A stretch of DNA of 64,000 bases from Corynebacterium propinquum DSM 44285. Its GTDB lineage: Bacteria > Actinomycetota > Actinomycetes > Mycobacteriales > Mycobacteriaceae. The stretch is from the NCBI RefSeq assembly GCF_000375525.1, contig NZ_AQXC01000002.1, forward strand, positions 62,001 to 126,000, given 5' to 3'. The position numbers were made by a program, and so were the translations under genes. Under the pieces are notes generated by a model. The model did no database searches. It worked only from the letters and a program-made list of their open reading frames with translations, and was not told the origin of the DNA. Shown here in pieces: positions 34,018 through 43,344 of the stretch (positions within the stretch are counted from its first letter, which is position 1; each line of letters opens with the position of its first letter).

Positions 34018-37000
34018 CTAGTCGGCGAAAGCTTCGTCGATAAGCTGCTTTTGCTCCAACTGGTGCACCTTGGCGATACCGGTGGCAGTCGAGGACTGCG
34101 CGCGGCGAGAAATGCGGCGCATCCGTGGCATATCCGGAAGCAACTCGTGCAGGTGCTCGTTGTAGAACGGCCATGGGCCCTGGTTGGCTGGCTCGTCCTG
34201 CACAAAGCGGACTTCTTCCATGTTCGGGAAGTTATCGAATGCTTCCGACAGGCGGTTGAACGGAATTGGGTGCAGCATTTCGATGCGTACGATCGCGATG
34301 TCATCGCGCTCGTCCTTCTGCCGACGCTTCTCCAGCTCGTAGTAGACCTTGCCGGAACACAGCATCACGGTTTTCACCTTGTCTGCATCGCCGATGACGT
34401 TGTTGTTGGCATCAACCAACCGTGGGTCATTGATGACGGAGCGGAACGAGGTGATGTCGGTGAATTCCTCAACCTCAGAGGTTGCCGCCTTGGCACGCAG
34501 CATCGACTTTGGCGTGAAGACCACCAGCGGACGAGACATGGTGCCCAGCGCGTGACGACGCAGCAGGTGGAAGTGGTTTGCCGGGGTTGATGGCTGGGCG
34601 ATGGTCATGGAGCCTTCTGCAGCCAGTTGCAGGAAGCGTTCGATGCGAGCAGAGGAGTGGTCTGGTCCTTGGCCTTCGTAGCCGTGTGGCAACAGCAAGA
34701 TCACCTTGGACAACTGGCCCCATTTGGCTTCACCTGAGCAGACGTATTCGTCGATGATGGTCTGTGCACCATTGACGAAGTCACCGAACTGAGCTTCCCA
34801 AGCGACAACAGCGTCGAGGTTTCCGACGGAATAGCCGTATTCCACGCCCAAGCCAGCAAACTCAGTCAGCGCAGAGTTGTAGGCTTCGAAGCTACCGCCA
34901 TTACCGGCTTCTTGAGCCAAGGCATCCAGCGGGTTGTACTGCTCGGCGGTATTCGGGTTGTAGGTGACAGCGTGACGCTGGGTGAAGGTACCGCGCTTGG
35001 AATCCTCGCCGACAAGGCGTACTTGCTTGCCTTCGCTAGCGAGCGAGCCCAGAGCGATCAACTCGCCCCAGCCCCAGTCGATGCCGCCTTCGACAGCGGA
35101 CTTGGCGCGCTTTTCGGCGATTGGTGCCACGCGGTTGTGCAATTCGAAGCCTTCTGGCAGATCCAGGTAAGCTTCGCCCAACTCGCGGAGGGTGTCGGCA
35201 GAAATCGACGTGTCCAGCCCACGCGTAAGTTCCTGGGAAGCAGTGATACCGGTCTGTTCTTGTGGACCGTTTTCTTCTGCTTCTTTGACTTCGTTGAATA
35301 CGGATTCCATCTGGTCGCGGAAGTCGCGGGCAGCTGCCTCAGCGTCTTCTTCGGACAGATCACCACGGCCGATGAGTTCGTCGGTGTATTTCTGACGCAC
35401 GGAATCGCGGTTACCGATGCGCTCGTACATCAACGGTTGCGTCATTGATGGGTCATCAGCCTCGTTGTGGCCGCGCAGGCGGTAGCAAATGAGGTCAATA
35501 AAGACATCTTTGCCGAAGCGACGGCGGTATTCGGTAGCCAGCTGACCAACCCAGACCACTGCCTCCGGGTCATCGCCATTGACGTGGAAGACCGGGCAAT
35601 CGAAGCCCTTAGCCAGGTCAGTGGAGTACAGGGTAGAACGTCCAGAATCCGGGGTAGTGGTGAAGCCGACCTGGTTGTTCACAACGACGTGGATAGAGCC
35701 GCCGACGTTGTAGGCATCCAGTCCCATCAGGTTGATGGTCTCTTGGACGATACCCAGGCCTGCGAACGAAGCATCGCCGTGCAGCAGCAATGGGACGACG
35801 CGTTTGTCGTGGCTGCCTTCTACACGGTCCAGAATGTCCTGCTTGGCGCGTGCAATACCAACGACTACCGGGTTGACTGCTTCCAGGTGCGATGGGTTGG
35901 CGGTCAGTGTGACCTTGATTTCACCATCGCCGAACATCTGCAGGTGTTCGCCTTCAGCGCCCAAGTGGTACTTCACGTCACCGGAACCGCCAGCTTGGCC
36001 GCCCTTGTAGTTGCCATCGAATTCGTTAAAGACTTCTGCCAGTGGCTTGCCGACGATGTTGAACAGCACGTTCAAACGACCACGGTGTGGCATGCCGATA
36101 ACCACTTCGTCGAGGTTTTGGCCAGCGGCGGTGTCGATGACGGAGTCCATCAGTGGAATTAGTGCTTCTGCACCTTCAAGGGAGAAACGCTTCTGGCCGA
36201 CGTACTTCGTTTGCAGGAAGTTCTCGAAAGCCTCGGCTGCGTTGACCTTCTGCAGAATATATTTCTGTTCCGCATTAGTTGGCTTTGGCATCCCGGCTTC
36301 GAGTGCATCACGCAACCATTCACGCTCGTCGCGATCCATGATGTGGGTGAATTCCGAACCGACCTTCAGCGTGTAGGCAGCGCGCAGGCGAGAAAGTACC
36401 TCACGCAGAGTCATGGATTCCTTGCCGCCAAATCCGCCGACGTGGAAGGTCCGGTCCAAATCCCACAGGGTCAGACCGTGGGTGCGGATATCCAGATCGC
36501 GGTGGTCCGGTGCTGGCAAACCAGGCTGCTTCCAGCGCAGCGGGTTGGTATCAGCAATCAAGTGACCACGGGAACGGTAGGCCTCGATGAGGTTCATGAC
36601 ACGGGTGGACTTATCAATTCCGGTATTCGGAATGTCTTGTGCCCAACGCATTGGCTCATACGGGATTTCAAGGTCGTTAAACAGCTCATCCCAGAAGGCG
36701 TCGTCGACAAGCAGCTGCGACATGGTGCGCAGGAACTCACCAGATTCGGCGCCCTGAATCACGCGGTGGTCATAGGTGGAAGTCAGGGTGACCAGGCGGC
36801 CCACACCGAGTTCTGCCAAGCGGTCCGAGGAAGCGCCTGCGAATTCAGCAGGGTAGTCCATCGAACCAACACCGATGATAGTGCCCAACCCCTTGGTCAA
36901 CCGGGCAATGGAGTGACGGGTACCGATGCCACCCGGGTTAGTCAGGTTGATCGTTGCGCCCTGGAAATCAGCCGCAGTCAATTTGTTCTTGCGGGAACGG

Positions 37001-37794
37001 GCAACAATGTCGTCGTAAGCTTCAATAAATTCTGCGAAGTTCTTATCCTGCGCCTTCTTCAACGCGGCAACGACAAGCGCGCGGGAACCATCTTTTTGCG
37101 GCAGGTCGATAGCCAAACCCAGGTTGATGTCTTCAGGGTGGACTACGGTTGGCTTCTTACCGTCGACCAACTCGTAGCGCACGTTCATGTCTGGGTGCTT
37201 TTGCGTGGCCTTGACCAACGCATACCCAATAATGTGGGTGAACGAAATCTTGCCACCACGGGTGCGCTTTAAATGCTCATTGATAAGGGAGCGGTTTTCC
37301 CACATGAGCTTGACCGGAATATCACGCACAGAGGTAGCGGTAGGAATCTCGAGGGATTCGTCCATGTTCTTCGCGATAGCTTTGAACATGCCCTTGAGCG
37401 GCTTGGACTCGCCGCCGTCGTAATCCGGAAGATCATCCAAAGGCGATGGTGCCTTCTTCGGTGCCTTCGGGGCGACACCGCGCTTGTCGGCGCCGACCTT
37501 ACTCTTAGCCTTCTGCGCAGACTCTTCCACGACAGATTCACGCTGTTGCTGCTTATGCGCCAGCGATTTCTGGGTTGGCGGGGCAATGTCTGCGGCTTCC
37601 TTACCGCCTTGGGCTTTAGTGGAATCAGAAGCTGATGCAGCGGACTCCGATGATGCCGCGATATCGGATGGTGCGCCGTGCTTGTCAAATAATTCGCGCC
37701 ATTCTTTATCTACCGACTGCGGATCTTTTTTGTACTCCTGATACAACTCGTCCGCTAACCAGGTGCTCAAGCCGAAGGGATTGTTAGTGCTCAC
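34018..37794 (-). CDS. odhA: 2-oxoglutarate dehydrogenase OdhA (E2-E1 fusion)
   Basis: A 1258-residue TCA-cycle protein specific to Corynebacteriales, oxidising 2-oxoglutarate to succinyl-CoA. Residues 1-40 (FGLSTWLADELYQEYKKDP) are the E1o N-terminal helix. A Ser/Ala/Lys-rich linker follows, then a succinyltransferase (E2) catalytic domain (~135-365) with the active His in TYDHRVIQGAESG at 343, and no lipoyl domain. The thiamine-dependent E1 part (~375-1258) has IGMPHRGRLNVLFNIVGKP, the ThDP loop LLHGDASFAGLGIVQETIN and PHGYEGQGPDHSSAR. GTG 37794 is the start. In this order E1 associates with AceE/AceF complexes and is inhibited by OdhI; those partners are outside the window. Confidence 0.97.
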   Translation of the reverse strand: MSTNNPFGLSTWLADELYQEYKKDPQSVDKEWRELFDKHGAPSDIAASSESAASASDSTKAQGGKEAADIAPPTQKSLAHKQQQRESVVEESAQKAKSKVGADKRGVAPKAPKKAPSPLDDLPDYDGGESKPLKGMFKAIAKNMDESLEIPTATSVRDIPVKLMWENRSLINEHLKRTRGGKISFTHIIGYALVKATQKHPDMNVRYELVDGKKPTVVHPEDINLGLAIDLPQKDGSRALVVAALKKAQDKNFAEFIEAYDDIVARSRKNKLTAADFQGATINLTNPGGIGTRHSIARLTKGLGTIIGVGSMDYPAEFAGASSDRLAELGVGRLVTLTSTYDHRVIQGAESGEFLRTMSQLLVDDAFWDELFNDLEIPYEPMRWAQDIPNTGIDKSTRVMNLIEAYRSRGHLIADTNPLRWKQPGLPAPDHRDLDIRTHGLTLWDLDRTFHVGGFGGKESMTLREVLSRLRAAYTLKVGSEFTHIMDRDEREWLRDALEAGMPKPTNAEQKYILQKVNAAEAFENFLQTKYVGQKRFSLEGAEALIPLMDSVIDTAAGQNLDEVVIGMPHRGRLNVLFNIVGKPLAEVFNEFDGNYKGGQAGGSGDVKYHLGAEGEHLQMFGDGEIKVTLTANPSHLEAVNPVVVGIARAKQDILDRVEGSHDKRVVPLLLHGDASFAGLGIVQETINLMGLDAYNVGGSIHVVVNNQVGFTTTPDSGRSTLYSTDLAKGFDCPVFHVNGDDPEAVVWVGQLATEYRRRFGKDVFIDLICYRLRGHNEADDPSMTQPLMYERIGNRDSVRQKYTDELIGRGDLSEEDAEAAARDFRDQMESVFNEVKEAEENGPQEQTGITASQELTRGLDTSISADTLRELGEAYLDLPEGFELHNRVAPIAEKRAKSAVEGGIDWGWGELIALGSLASEGKQVRLVGEDSKRGTFTQRHAVTYNPNTAEQYNPLDALAQEAGNGGSFEAYNSALTEFAGLGVEYGYSVGNLDAVVAWEAQFGDFVNGAQTIIDEYVCSGEAKWGQLSKVILLLPHGYEGQGPDHSSARIERFLQLAAEGSMTIAQPSTPANHFHLLRRHALGTMSRPLVVFTPKSMLRAKAATSEVEEFTDITSFRSVINDPRLVDANNNVIGDADKVKTVMLCSGKVYYELEKRRQKDERDDIAIVRIEMLHPIPFNRLSEAFDNFPNMEEVRFVQDEPANQGPWPFYNEHLHELLPDMPRMRRISRRAQSSTATGIAKVHQLEQKQLIDEAFAD

Positions 37795-37966
37795 GGCAGG
37801 TGCTCGCCTCTTTCCGTTGATTTGCGTGCATTTGTTCTATCTGCGCTTTTGCTGTCATATCGACGCTTTCACCAAGCCTAATAGACAGTTTGCATTCATT
37901 CTACGCGCTTATTGCTCTGGATTTGGCACATGATATTCCTTGGTGTGGTCACTAATCTGGAATGCT

Positions 37967-39544
37967 ATGGAAGAATCAGCGCATGTAACGGCAGACTACC
38001 CGCGTGTGCGCGTTAGCGGCGGCGAGATTCAAGGAGAAATCGTTCGCGATGGCACCATCGCCACATGGAAAGGCGTGCCATTCGGTGCACCGACCGGCGG
38101 CAAAGCCCGCTTCCGGCGACCGCGTCCCGTTCGTGGGTGGCTAGGAGTTCTGGATTGTACCCGTTACCAATCGCCGGCTCCGCAGCCTAATTATGGCCTA
38201 AACGATCGGCTAATTGGTGATGAAGACTGCTTGCACCTGGACATAGTTCGCCCACACACCACGGAAAAATTGCCCGTTGTGGTTTATTTTCATGGTGGAT
38301 CATTCCTGATGGGGGCAAGCCACCAAAACATGTTGCGTGGGCACCGGCTGGCTGAAGCAATGAACGTGGTCTACGTATCGTTGAATTTTCGTCTCGGGGT
38401 TTTGGGATATCTTGACCTGCGCAGCCTTGGCGGCGATTGTGTCGCTAACCCTGCGTTGTGGGATCAAGTTTTAGCACTGCAATGGATCCAGGAAAACATC
38501 GCCAAGTTTGGTGGGGATCCAGATTCTGTGACGATCATGGGAGAATCTGCAGGTGGAGCCGCGGTACTTGCCTTATTGTGTTCTCCACCGGCACAGGGGT
38601 TGTTTCATCGGGCTATTGCACAATCGCCACCGATCGGACTGATCCATTCCAAAGCGCAATCCCAGTTATGGGCGCGCCAATTGCTTGCGCGATTAGGGAT
38701 GGTTCCGGAAAGTACGGTAGAAGATTTACGCCAAGTCAGTGCGGATGAGCTGGTACGCGCTGGCATGTCGATGATGTGGCGGGGTGGAGAACTACAGTTT
38801 TTGAATTCCACTTTTGGCCCGACAGTGGAATCGGAATCCCTGCCAGAACACCCAATGGTTGCGTTCCAACAAGGCAAACAAGCTCGGGTGCCGCTCATGT
38901 TGGGCACCAACCTCGATGAAGCTGGGATAACGCGATATTTCTTTCAGCGCAGTACCCGCCGTGCAAAAGCTGGACGGCGCTTGCTGTATCCGTACGATCC
39001 AGAACATACCGATACGGTGCTAGAAGCGTATGGCGGTGCTCGTACGAGAGCAGAGTTTGCGGATTTAGTGACGGATGCTTTGTTTTGGGCGCCGACTATT
39101 CGTATCGCCAGTCATCACAACGAGTATGCACCGACGTGGATGTATCGGTTTGATTTCGCGCCCCAGCTGATGCGGAAATTGGGGATCGGAGCTGCGCATT
39201 CTTCGGAACTATCGAATGTCTTCGGCACCCCCGAAGCGTCGAAAACTCGGATGTTGGCAAAATTCGGCCGCGATGAAGCTGCCATGCAGAAATTGACCGA
39301 CGAAATGCAGCGACACTGGGCGAGCTTCATTCGTAACGGAGCACCTGGATCAGATTGGCCACAATATAAGCCGCCAACTGAGGAACATCATTCACGCCCG
39401 ACAATGATTTTTGATGCTGAGTCACATGTTGAATATGACCCGAAAGCAGAAAAACGCCGGGCCTGGAAAGGCTATGACGTCTTAGAATGGGGAGCTGGCC
39501 GGCCGGAGTTGTTGCGGGATTTGGGATTTTCCGTCGGTGATTAG
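37967..39544 (+). CDS. Type B carboxylesterase
   Basis: Alpha/beta-hydrolase of the carboxylesterase/cholinesterase family, about 525 residues. Oxyanion hole VVYFHGGSFLMGASHQN, nucleophile elbow TIMGESAGGAAVLALL (Ser near 195), acid in GTNLDEAGI and His in GAAHSSELSNVFG. No signal peptide is seen, so it should be cytoplasmic; the natural ester is unknown. ATG 37967 is chosen over TTG 37940: TAATCT at 37953-37958 lies eight bases before it. The gene is divergent from odhA, whose promoter must share the 170-base gap. Confidence 0.88.
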   Translation: MEESAHVTADYPRVRVSGGEIQGEIVRDGTIATWKGVPFGAPTGGKARFRRPRPVRGWLGVLDCTRYQSPAPQPNYGLNDRLIGDEDCLHLDIVRPHTTEKLPVVVYFHGGSFLMGASHQNMLRGHRLAEAMNVVYVSLNFRLGVLGYLDLRSLGGDCVANPALWDQVLALQWIQENIAKFGGDPDSVTIMGESAGGAAVLALLCSPPAQGLFHRAIAQSPPIGLIHSKAQSQLWARQLLARLGMVPESTVEDLRQVSADELVRAGMSMMWRGGELQFLNSTFGPTVESESLPEHPMVAFQQGKQARVPLMLGTNLDEAGITRYFFQRSTRRAKAGRRLLYPYDPEHTDTVLEAYGGARTRAEFADLVTDALFWAPTIRIASHHNEYAPTWMYRFDFAPQLMRKLGIGAAHSSELSNVFGTPEASKTRMLAKFGRDEAAMQKLTDEMQRHWASFIRNGAPGSDWPQYKPPTEEHHSRPTMIFDAESHVEYDPKAEKRRAWKGYDVLEWGAGRPELLRDLGFSVGD

Positions 39545-39555
39545 CTTTGCCGTAG

Positions 39556-39561
39556 TACATT
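39556..39561 (+). promoter_or_regulatory. Putative -10 box of the acidic hypothetical gene
   Basis: TACATT lies seven bases before ATG 39569 and no ribosome site intervenes, matching the leaderless pattern seen elsewhere in this window. Confidence 0.38.
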
Positions 39562-39568
39562 AGCGGTT

Positions 39569-40267
39569 ATGAGCTTCTTCGAAGATATTGCTTCCGCACT
39601 CGATGCTGAAGGTATTGAATCTCGGGTTAATGGCGACGTTTTGTTCGTGCCAATAACATCAGATGTAGAAATTCAGTTTGTCGAAATCGATGCGGTTTTG
39701 CCTGCGGCAAATGTGTATATTGCAGCAGCTGATGTTGACGAAGATGATGAATACTTTGATGCAGCATTAGTATCGGTGGCATTCTCCGTGGATGATGCGG
39801 TCGCGACCGTAGCGGAACACATCGCTACTGATCAAGTCGTGACCGTGCTACGGGATTTGCTTGACGGACACGATGACCGCATTGCGGACCTAGAATTTGA
39901 GCACCACTATGTCGATCCCGGCGTGGTTGTGGCGCAAGTCGCGAGCTATTCACAGTTGCGGGTGCTCATCGAGGTCGTGGACGGCGATCCTACAGCGAAG
40001 CTGTCATTTATCACCTTCGATTCCGAGATGATAGAAGCTTGGTCACAGAATACTCAGGAAGGCACTGTGAGCGATCAAGCTGTAGAAGAATTCAACGAGG
40101 CAGCGTTTGCTCCTGGTGAGTTGATTCATGGTTATGAACCCGAGATTTTGGAGTTAGGTAGCTATACCGACTTTGACCGCTTGTTCGACGTGTTGTCATT
40201 GTGCGCGGACCAGGCCGAAGATTGGGAAGCGCGGCTGACACCGTGTGACGACGGTATTGAGCTTTAG
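39569..40267 (+). CDS. Acidic hypothetical protein
   Basis: An unrecognised, strongly acidic protein of 232 residues with many Asp and Glu, no membrane helix and no signal peptide. The N-terminal half (MSFFEDIASALDAEGIESRV, later VLFVPITSDVEIQFVEI) has the look of a small alpha/beta domain, somewhat like YbjN or type III secretion chaperone-like folds, but I cannot claim membership. The second half (VVVAQVASYSQLRVLIEVVD) may repeat the fold. It begins 25 bases after the esterase stop, with a TACATT box and no ribosome site. Confidence 0.7.
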   Translation: MSFFEDIASALDAEGIESRVNGDVLFVPITSDVEIQFVEIDAVLPAANVYIAAADVDEDDEYFDAALVSVAFSVDDAVATVAEHIATDQVVTVLRDLLDGHDDRIADLEFEHHYVDPGVVVAQVASYSQLRVLIEVVDGDPTAKLSFITFDSEMIEAWSQNTQEGTVSDQAVEEFNEAAFAPGELIHGYEPEILELGSYTDFDRLFDVLSLCADQAEDWEARLTPCDDGIEL

Positions 40268-40315
40268 CTCATTGCGCCGTAGTCCACTGAGTCATAGCCC
40301 AGTTGTCAGGCGGTG

Positions 40316-40822
40316 CTAGGCAGCCCTGGAAAAACCAGCAAAAATCGATGCTGGTGAATGCACAGGAATATAGTTGGCGTCGACAAGCCAGGCATATATC
40401 GCTGCTGTTTCAAAGTTGGTATCGATCCGGTGGACCGCGTTAATGAACTCTCGTGGAACGAGTGCGCGGATCCAGGCTTCAGCCAAAGGTGCGGACGGGG
40501 CAGCGCCGGATGGGTCGGTAATGCGTACGCTAACAACATATGCAGGGGTGCGTTGCTCGCCGTAGCCCCGAACGCGAGATTGTGCTAGAGGGCCTACTCG
40601 ATAACGTGAAAGCGCTGCGGTTAATGCCTGGTGTTTACCGGCAGTGAGCCTAGCTTGCGGTGGTCGCCAACTAGCCGTGGGGCGTGCTAGTGAACGCGGA
40701 TGGCGCAGGATTGAGCGTACTGCAGTGAGCTGATCCTGGGCAGTGGTGTGTAGCTCGGTGACGATTTTATGGATGTCGTGTGTAGTGCGGCCAAAATCCG
40801 ATAGATAATTGTGTGTGCTCAT
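40316..40822 (-). CDS. Hypothetical protein, possibly Rv3235-like
   Basis: A 168-residue protein with a basic middle. The helix QDQLTAVRSILRHPRSLARP followed by a strand pair (AYVVSVRITDPSGAAPSAPLAEAWIRAL) and AWLVDANY recalls the small Rv3235-type family of actinobacteria, but this is a weak resemblance. No signal peptide or membrane segment. ATG 40822 starts the frame. It converges with the acidic hypothetical gene and is divergent from the MFS gene; nothing nearby suggests a role. Confidence 0.62.
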   Translation of the reverse strand: MSTHNYLSDFGRTTHDIHKIVTELHTTAQDQLTAVRSILRHPRSLARPTASWRPPQARLTAGKHQALTAALSRYRVGPLAQSRVRGYGEQRTPAYVVSVRITDPSGAAPSAPLAEAWIRALVPREFINAVHRIDTNFETAAIYAWLVDANYIPVHSPASIFAGFSRAA

Positions 40823-40949
40823 GGCATAGACCGTAGAAAAGCAGGCTCACATACAAGCCTCTGTCATCGAACATGTATTCGCCATGATTCATGGGGGTGC
40901 ATACATCTCGGGCCAAAAATCTGAATCGAGGAGTAGGCTCGCAAGAACT

Positions 40950-42242
40950 ATGCCTATTGCTAACTCCAACTCGAACGATACAAATACTCAGGAATCCGAA
41001 AGTCCCGACCGCGAACAACCGAAGATCCCCAAAGAAATCTGGGTCTTGGTCGCGGCGTTTTTCTTGGTTGCTTTAGGTTATGGACTGATCGCCCCATTAT
41101 TGCCACAATTCGTGGTGAGCTTCGACGTTGGAATGGCTGCTGCCGGTGCTGTCATCTCTATTTTCTCGGTGTCCCGCCTGATTTTTGCCACCGGGGCGGG
41201 AGTCTTGGCAGATAAATTTGGGGTCCGCAGAATCTATATCACCGGTATTTTGTTGGTAGCGATCAATACCGGGCTGATCTCCATCGCCCAGGAATACTGG
41301 CAGATTCTGCTCTTAAGATTCTTGGCTGGCATCGGATCGACGATGTTTACGGTGTCGGCAATGGGCTTGATCGTCAAACTTGCGCCACCGGAAATCCGGG
41401 GAAAGTGTTCAGCAACGTATGCCACCAGCTTTTTGCTCGGTAGCATCTTGGGGCCATTGGTTGGCTCTGCGCTTGCATTCTTAGGCTTCCGGTGGCCTTT
41501 TTTCATTTACGGAATCGGTTTATGTGCTGCGGCTGCTGTGGTCTGGCTGCTGATGCCCAAAACGAATACTTCAGCGAACCAGTCTGCAGACAATGCGCAA
41601 TTCACCTACGGTGAGGCATTCAGGGATTCTGCATTTCGTAGCGTGCTGGTCTCAAATTTTGCCCACGGATGGGTGAATATGGGCGTACGCGTGGCCGTGA
41701 TTCCATTATTCGCGGCAGCTGTTTTTGCTGATAGTGGTGCCGCCGCCGGCTATGCGCTGGCCGCGTATGCCGCGGGAAACGCAGTTGTATTGCAGTTTTC
41801 CGGCAGGCTTTCGGACCGCATCGGCCGCAAACCAATGATCATGACCGGCTTCGCTGCTAGCACTCTCTGTGTAGCGCTGTACAGTACTGCTGACACGTTG
41901 TGGCTTTTGATTATCCTCTCCAGCTTGAGCGGTGCAGCTGCAGGTATTGCTGTTCCCGCACAACAGGCCACGCTTGCCGACGTCATCGGCAACGACCGCT
42001 CGGGCGGAAAAGTACTGGCAGGATTCCAGATGTCGATGGATCTGGGAATGATCTTCGGCCCATTGGCGATTGGTGCGGTTGCTGATAACTGGGGATTCAC
42101 CTGGGCATTTTTCGGGAGTGCTGCGGTGGCAGCGCTGGCATTTCTGGCGTGGATTCCCGGGCGCGAGACCTTACACACCAGAGATACCAATATGCATGAA
42201 ATGCCGGCAGAATCTAGCACCGCAAGGCACGCTAACGGGTAG
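40950..42242 (+). CDS. MFS transporter
   Basis: Major facilitator superfamily protein with twelve transmembrane helices, about 430 residues. The loop 2-3 signature is GAGVLADKFGVRRIYITGIL and its C-terminal counterpart is FSGRLSDRIGRKPMIMTGFA, both of the DHA1 drug-efflux type, as is the motif LGSILGPLVGSALAFLGF in helix 5. The natural substrate is unknown. ATG 40950 (MPIANSNSND) is preferred; the frame continues to ATG 40884 with an unconvincing basic extension. The N-terminal ~30 residues are hydrophilic. It converges with hutG. Confidence 0.87.
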   Translation: MPIANSNSNDTNTQESESPDREQPKIPKEIWVLVAAFFLVALGYGLIAPLLPQFVVSFDVGMAAAGAVISIFSVSRLIFATGAGVLADKFGVRRIYITGILLVAINTGLISIAQEYWQILLLRFLAGIGSTMFTVSAMGLIVKLAPPEIRGKCSATYATSFLLGSILGPLVGSALAFLGFRWPFFIYGIGLCAAAAVVWLLMPKTNTSANQSADNAQFTYGEAFRDSAFRSVLVSNFAHGWVNMGVRVAVIPLFAAAVFADSGAAAGYALAAYAAGNAVVLQFSGRLSDRIGRKPMIMTGFAASTLCVALYSTADTLWLLIILSSLSGAAAGIAVPAQQATLADVIGNDRSGGKVLAGFQMSMDLGMIFGPLAIGAVADNWGFTWAFFGSAAVAALAFLAWIPGRETLHTRDTNMHEMPAESSTARHANG

Positions 42243-42285
42243 AACTACCAGTACTCCCGCTGGCAGTGCGTTTCACCAAAAATTA

Positions 42286-43230
42286 CTATTGTAGCTTGGC
42301 GTGTTCGTTGATCATGTCGTCGAGAAGACGGGCGGCAACACGTGCGGTGCGGCCATCGACGTCGTAGTACGGATTCATCTCAGCAACATCGACCAGCCGT
42401 AATTTTCCGGTAGCCGCTAAGGCCTTACACATTGCACGCATCGGTTCAATACCAATCCCGACTGTGCATGGGGACGATACGCCCGGGGCAACGGCGGGGG
42501 AAATGGCATCCAAGTCGATGGTGACGTAAAGGTCGTCATGGACATCAGAAATTTCCAGGGCACGCTCGGCGGCCTCGCGCGGGGTCATGTTGTGGATTTC
42601 GTCGTCAAGAACGATTTTGGTACCAAGCTCCTCAGCGAAATTAAACAGCTTTCCGGTGTTATCCGCAGTGGAAACACCGATGACTGAGTAATCGAAATCA
42701 TCGCCGACCATCTCGGCCACCTGAGTGAACGGGGTGCCGTGGGTTGGGATTTCGGTCTGTCGCAAGTCTAGATGTCCGTCGAAATTCACGATGGAAATGG
42801 GGCGCTGCAAAGCTTTGTGTAGGCCAAGGTAGCTGGCGTAACCTACCTCGTGCGAACCTCCAAGCACGACTGGCAAATGCCCGGCGTTGACTAGATCTTT
42901 GATGCGTTCAGAAAGCTCTTCCTGAGCACCTTCCATATCGGTACCGTTGACGGTCACTGTGCCAGCGTCGTAGCGAGGCAGGTCGTTGTGGACAGGAAGA
43001 TTAGCCAAAGCCTCACGCAGAACATGGGGGCCTTCGGCAGCACCGTGGCGGCAGCCATTACGACGAGCACCTTCATCGCAAGCGAAGCCCAGGACTGCGG
43101 CGCCTGGCGTGTTTTGCACCGTGTCGATGACCGAATGCCAGCGGCGGAATTCAGATCCATCGCCGTCGTGCCGGCCATCCCAGTGATGTGGAGTACGTGA
43201 AACAGGGGAATGTGAATTCTCGTTAGCCAT
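42286..43230 (-). CDS. hutG: Formimidoylglutamase / arginase-family hydrolase
   Basis: Ureohydrolase-superfamily enzyme of 314 residues, with the di-manganese ligands in VVLGGSHEVGYASYLG, IVNFDGHLDLRQTE and VTIDLDAISPAVAPGVSSPC. Sequence style (ACDEGARRNGCRHGAAEGPH near residue 50) fits formimidoylglutamase, last step of histidine degradation, better than agmatinase, but no other hut genes are in view, so the substrate stays open. ATG 43230 gives MANENSHSP with GGTGA upstream; the open frame continues to 43626 across the helicase promoter and is not credible there. Confidence 0.83.
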   Translation of the reverse strand: MANENSHSPVSRTPHHWDGRHDGDGSEFRRWHSVIDTVQNTPGAAVLGFACDEGARRNGCRHGAAEGPHVLREALANLPVHNDLPRYDAGTVTVNGTDMEGAQEELSERIKDLVNAGHLPVVLGGSHEVGYASYLGLHKALQRPISIVNFDGHLDLRQTEIPTHGTPFTQVAEMVGDDFDYSVIGVSTADNTGKLFNFAEELGTKIVLDDEIHNMTPREAAERALEISDVHDDLYVTIDLDAISPAVAPGVSSPCTVGIGIEPMRAMCKALAATGKLRLVDVAEMNPYYDVDGRTARVAARLLDDMINEHAKLQ

Positions 43231-43344
43231 GTCACCATTATAGGCATAATTTATGTGTGTTAGTTCACTATGTATCGGGAGGTGTAAAAATAGCTCCCCA
43301 CTGAATGGTGTTTTTCTCCGCGCTCCCGTAGTGTATGTCAGGCA

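Noticed and set aside
36211..37272. A 353-codon open frame opposite odhA.
   Set aside because: Antisense to a well-conserved gene, with no ribosome site and no domain; judged a codon-bias artefact.
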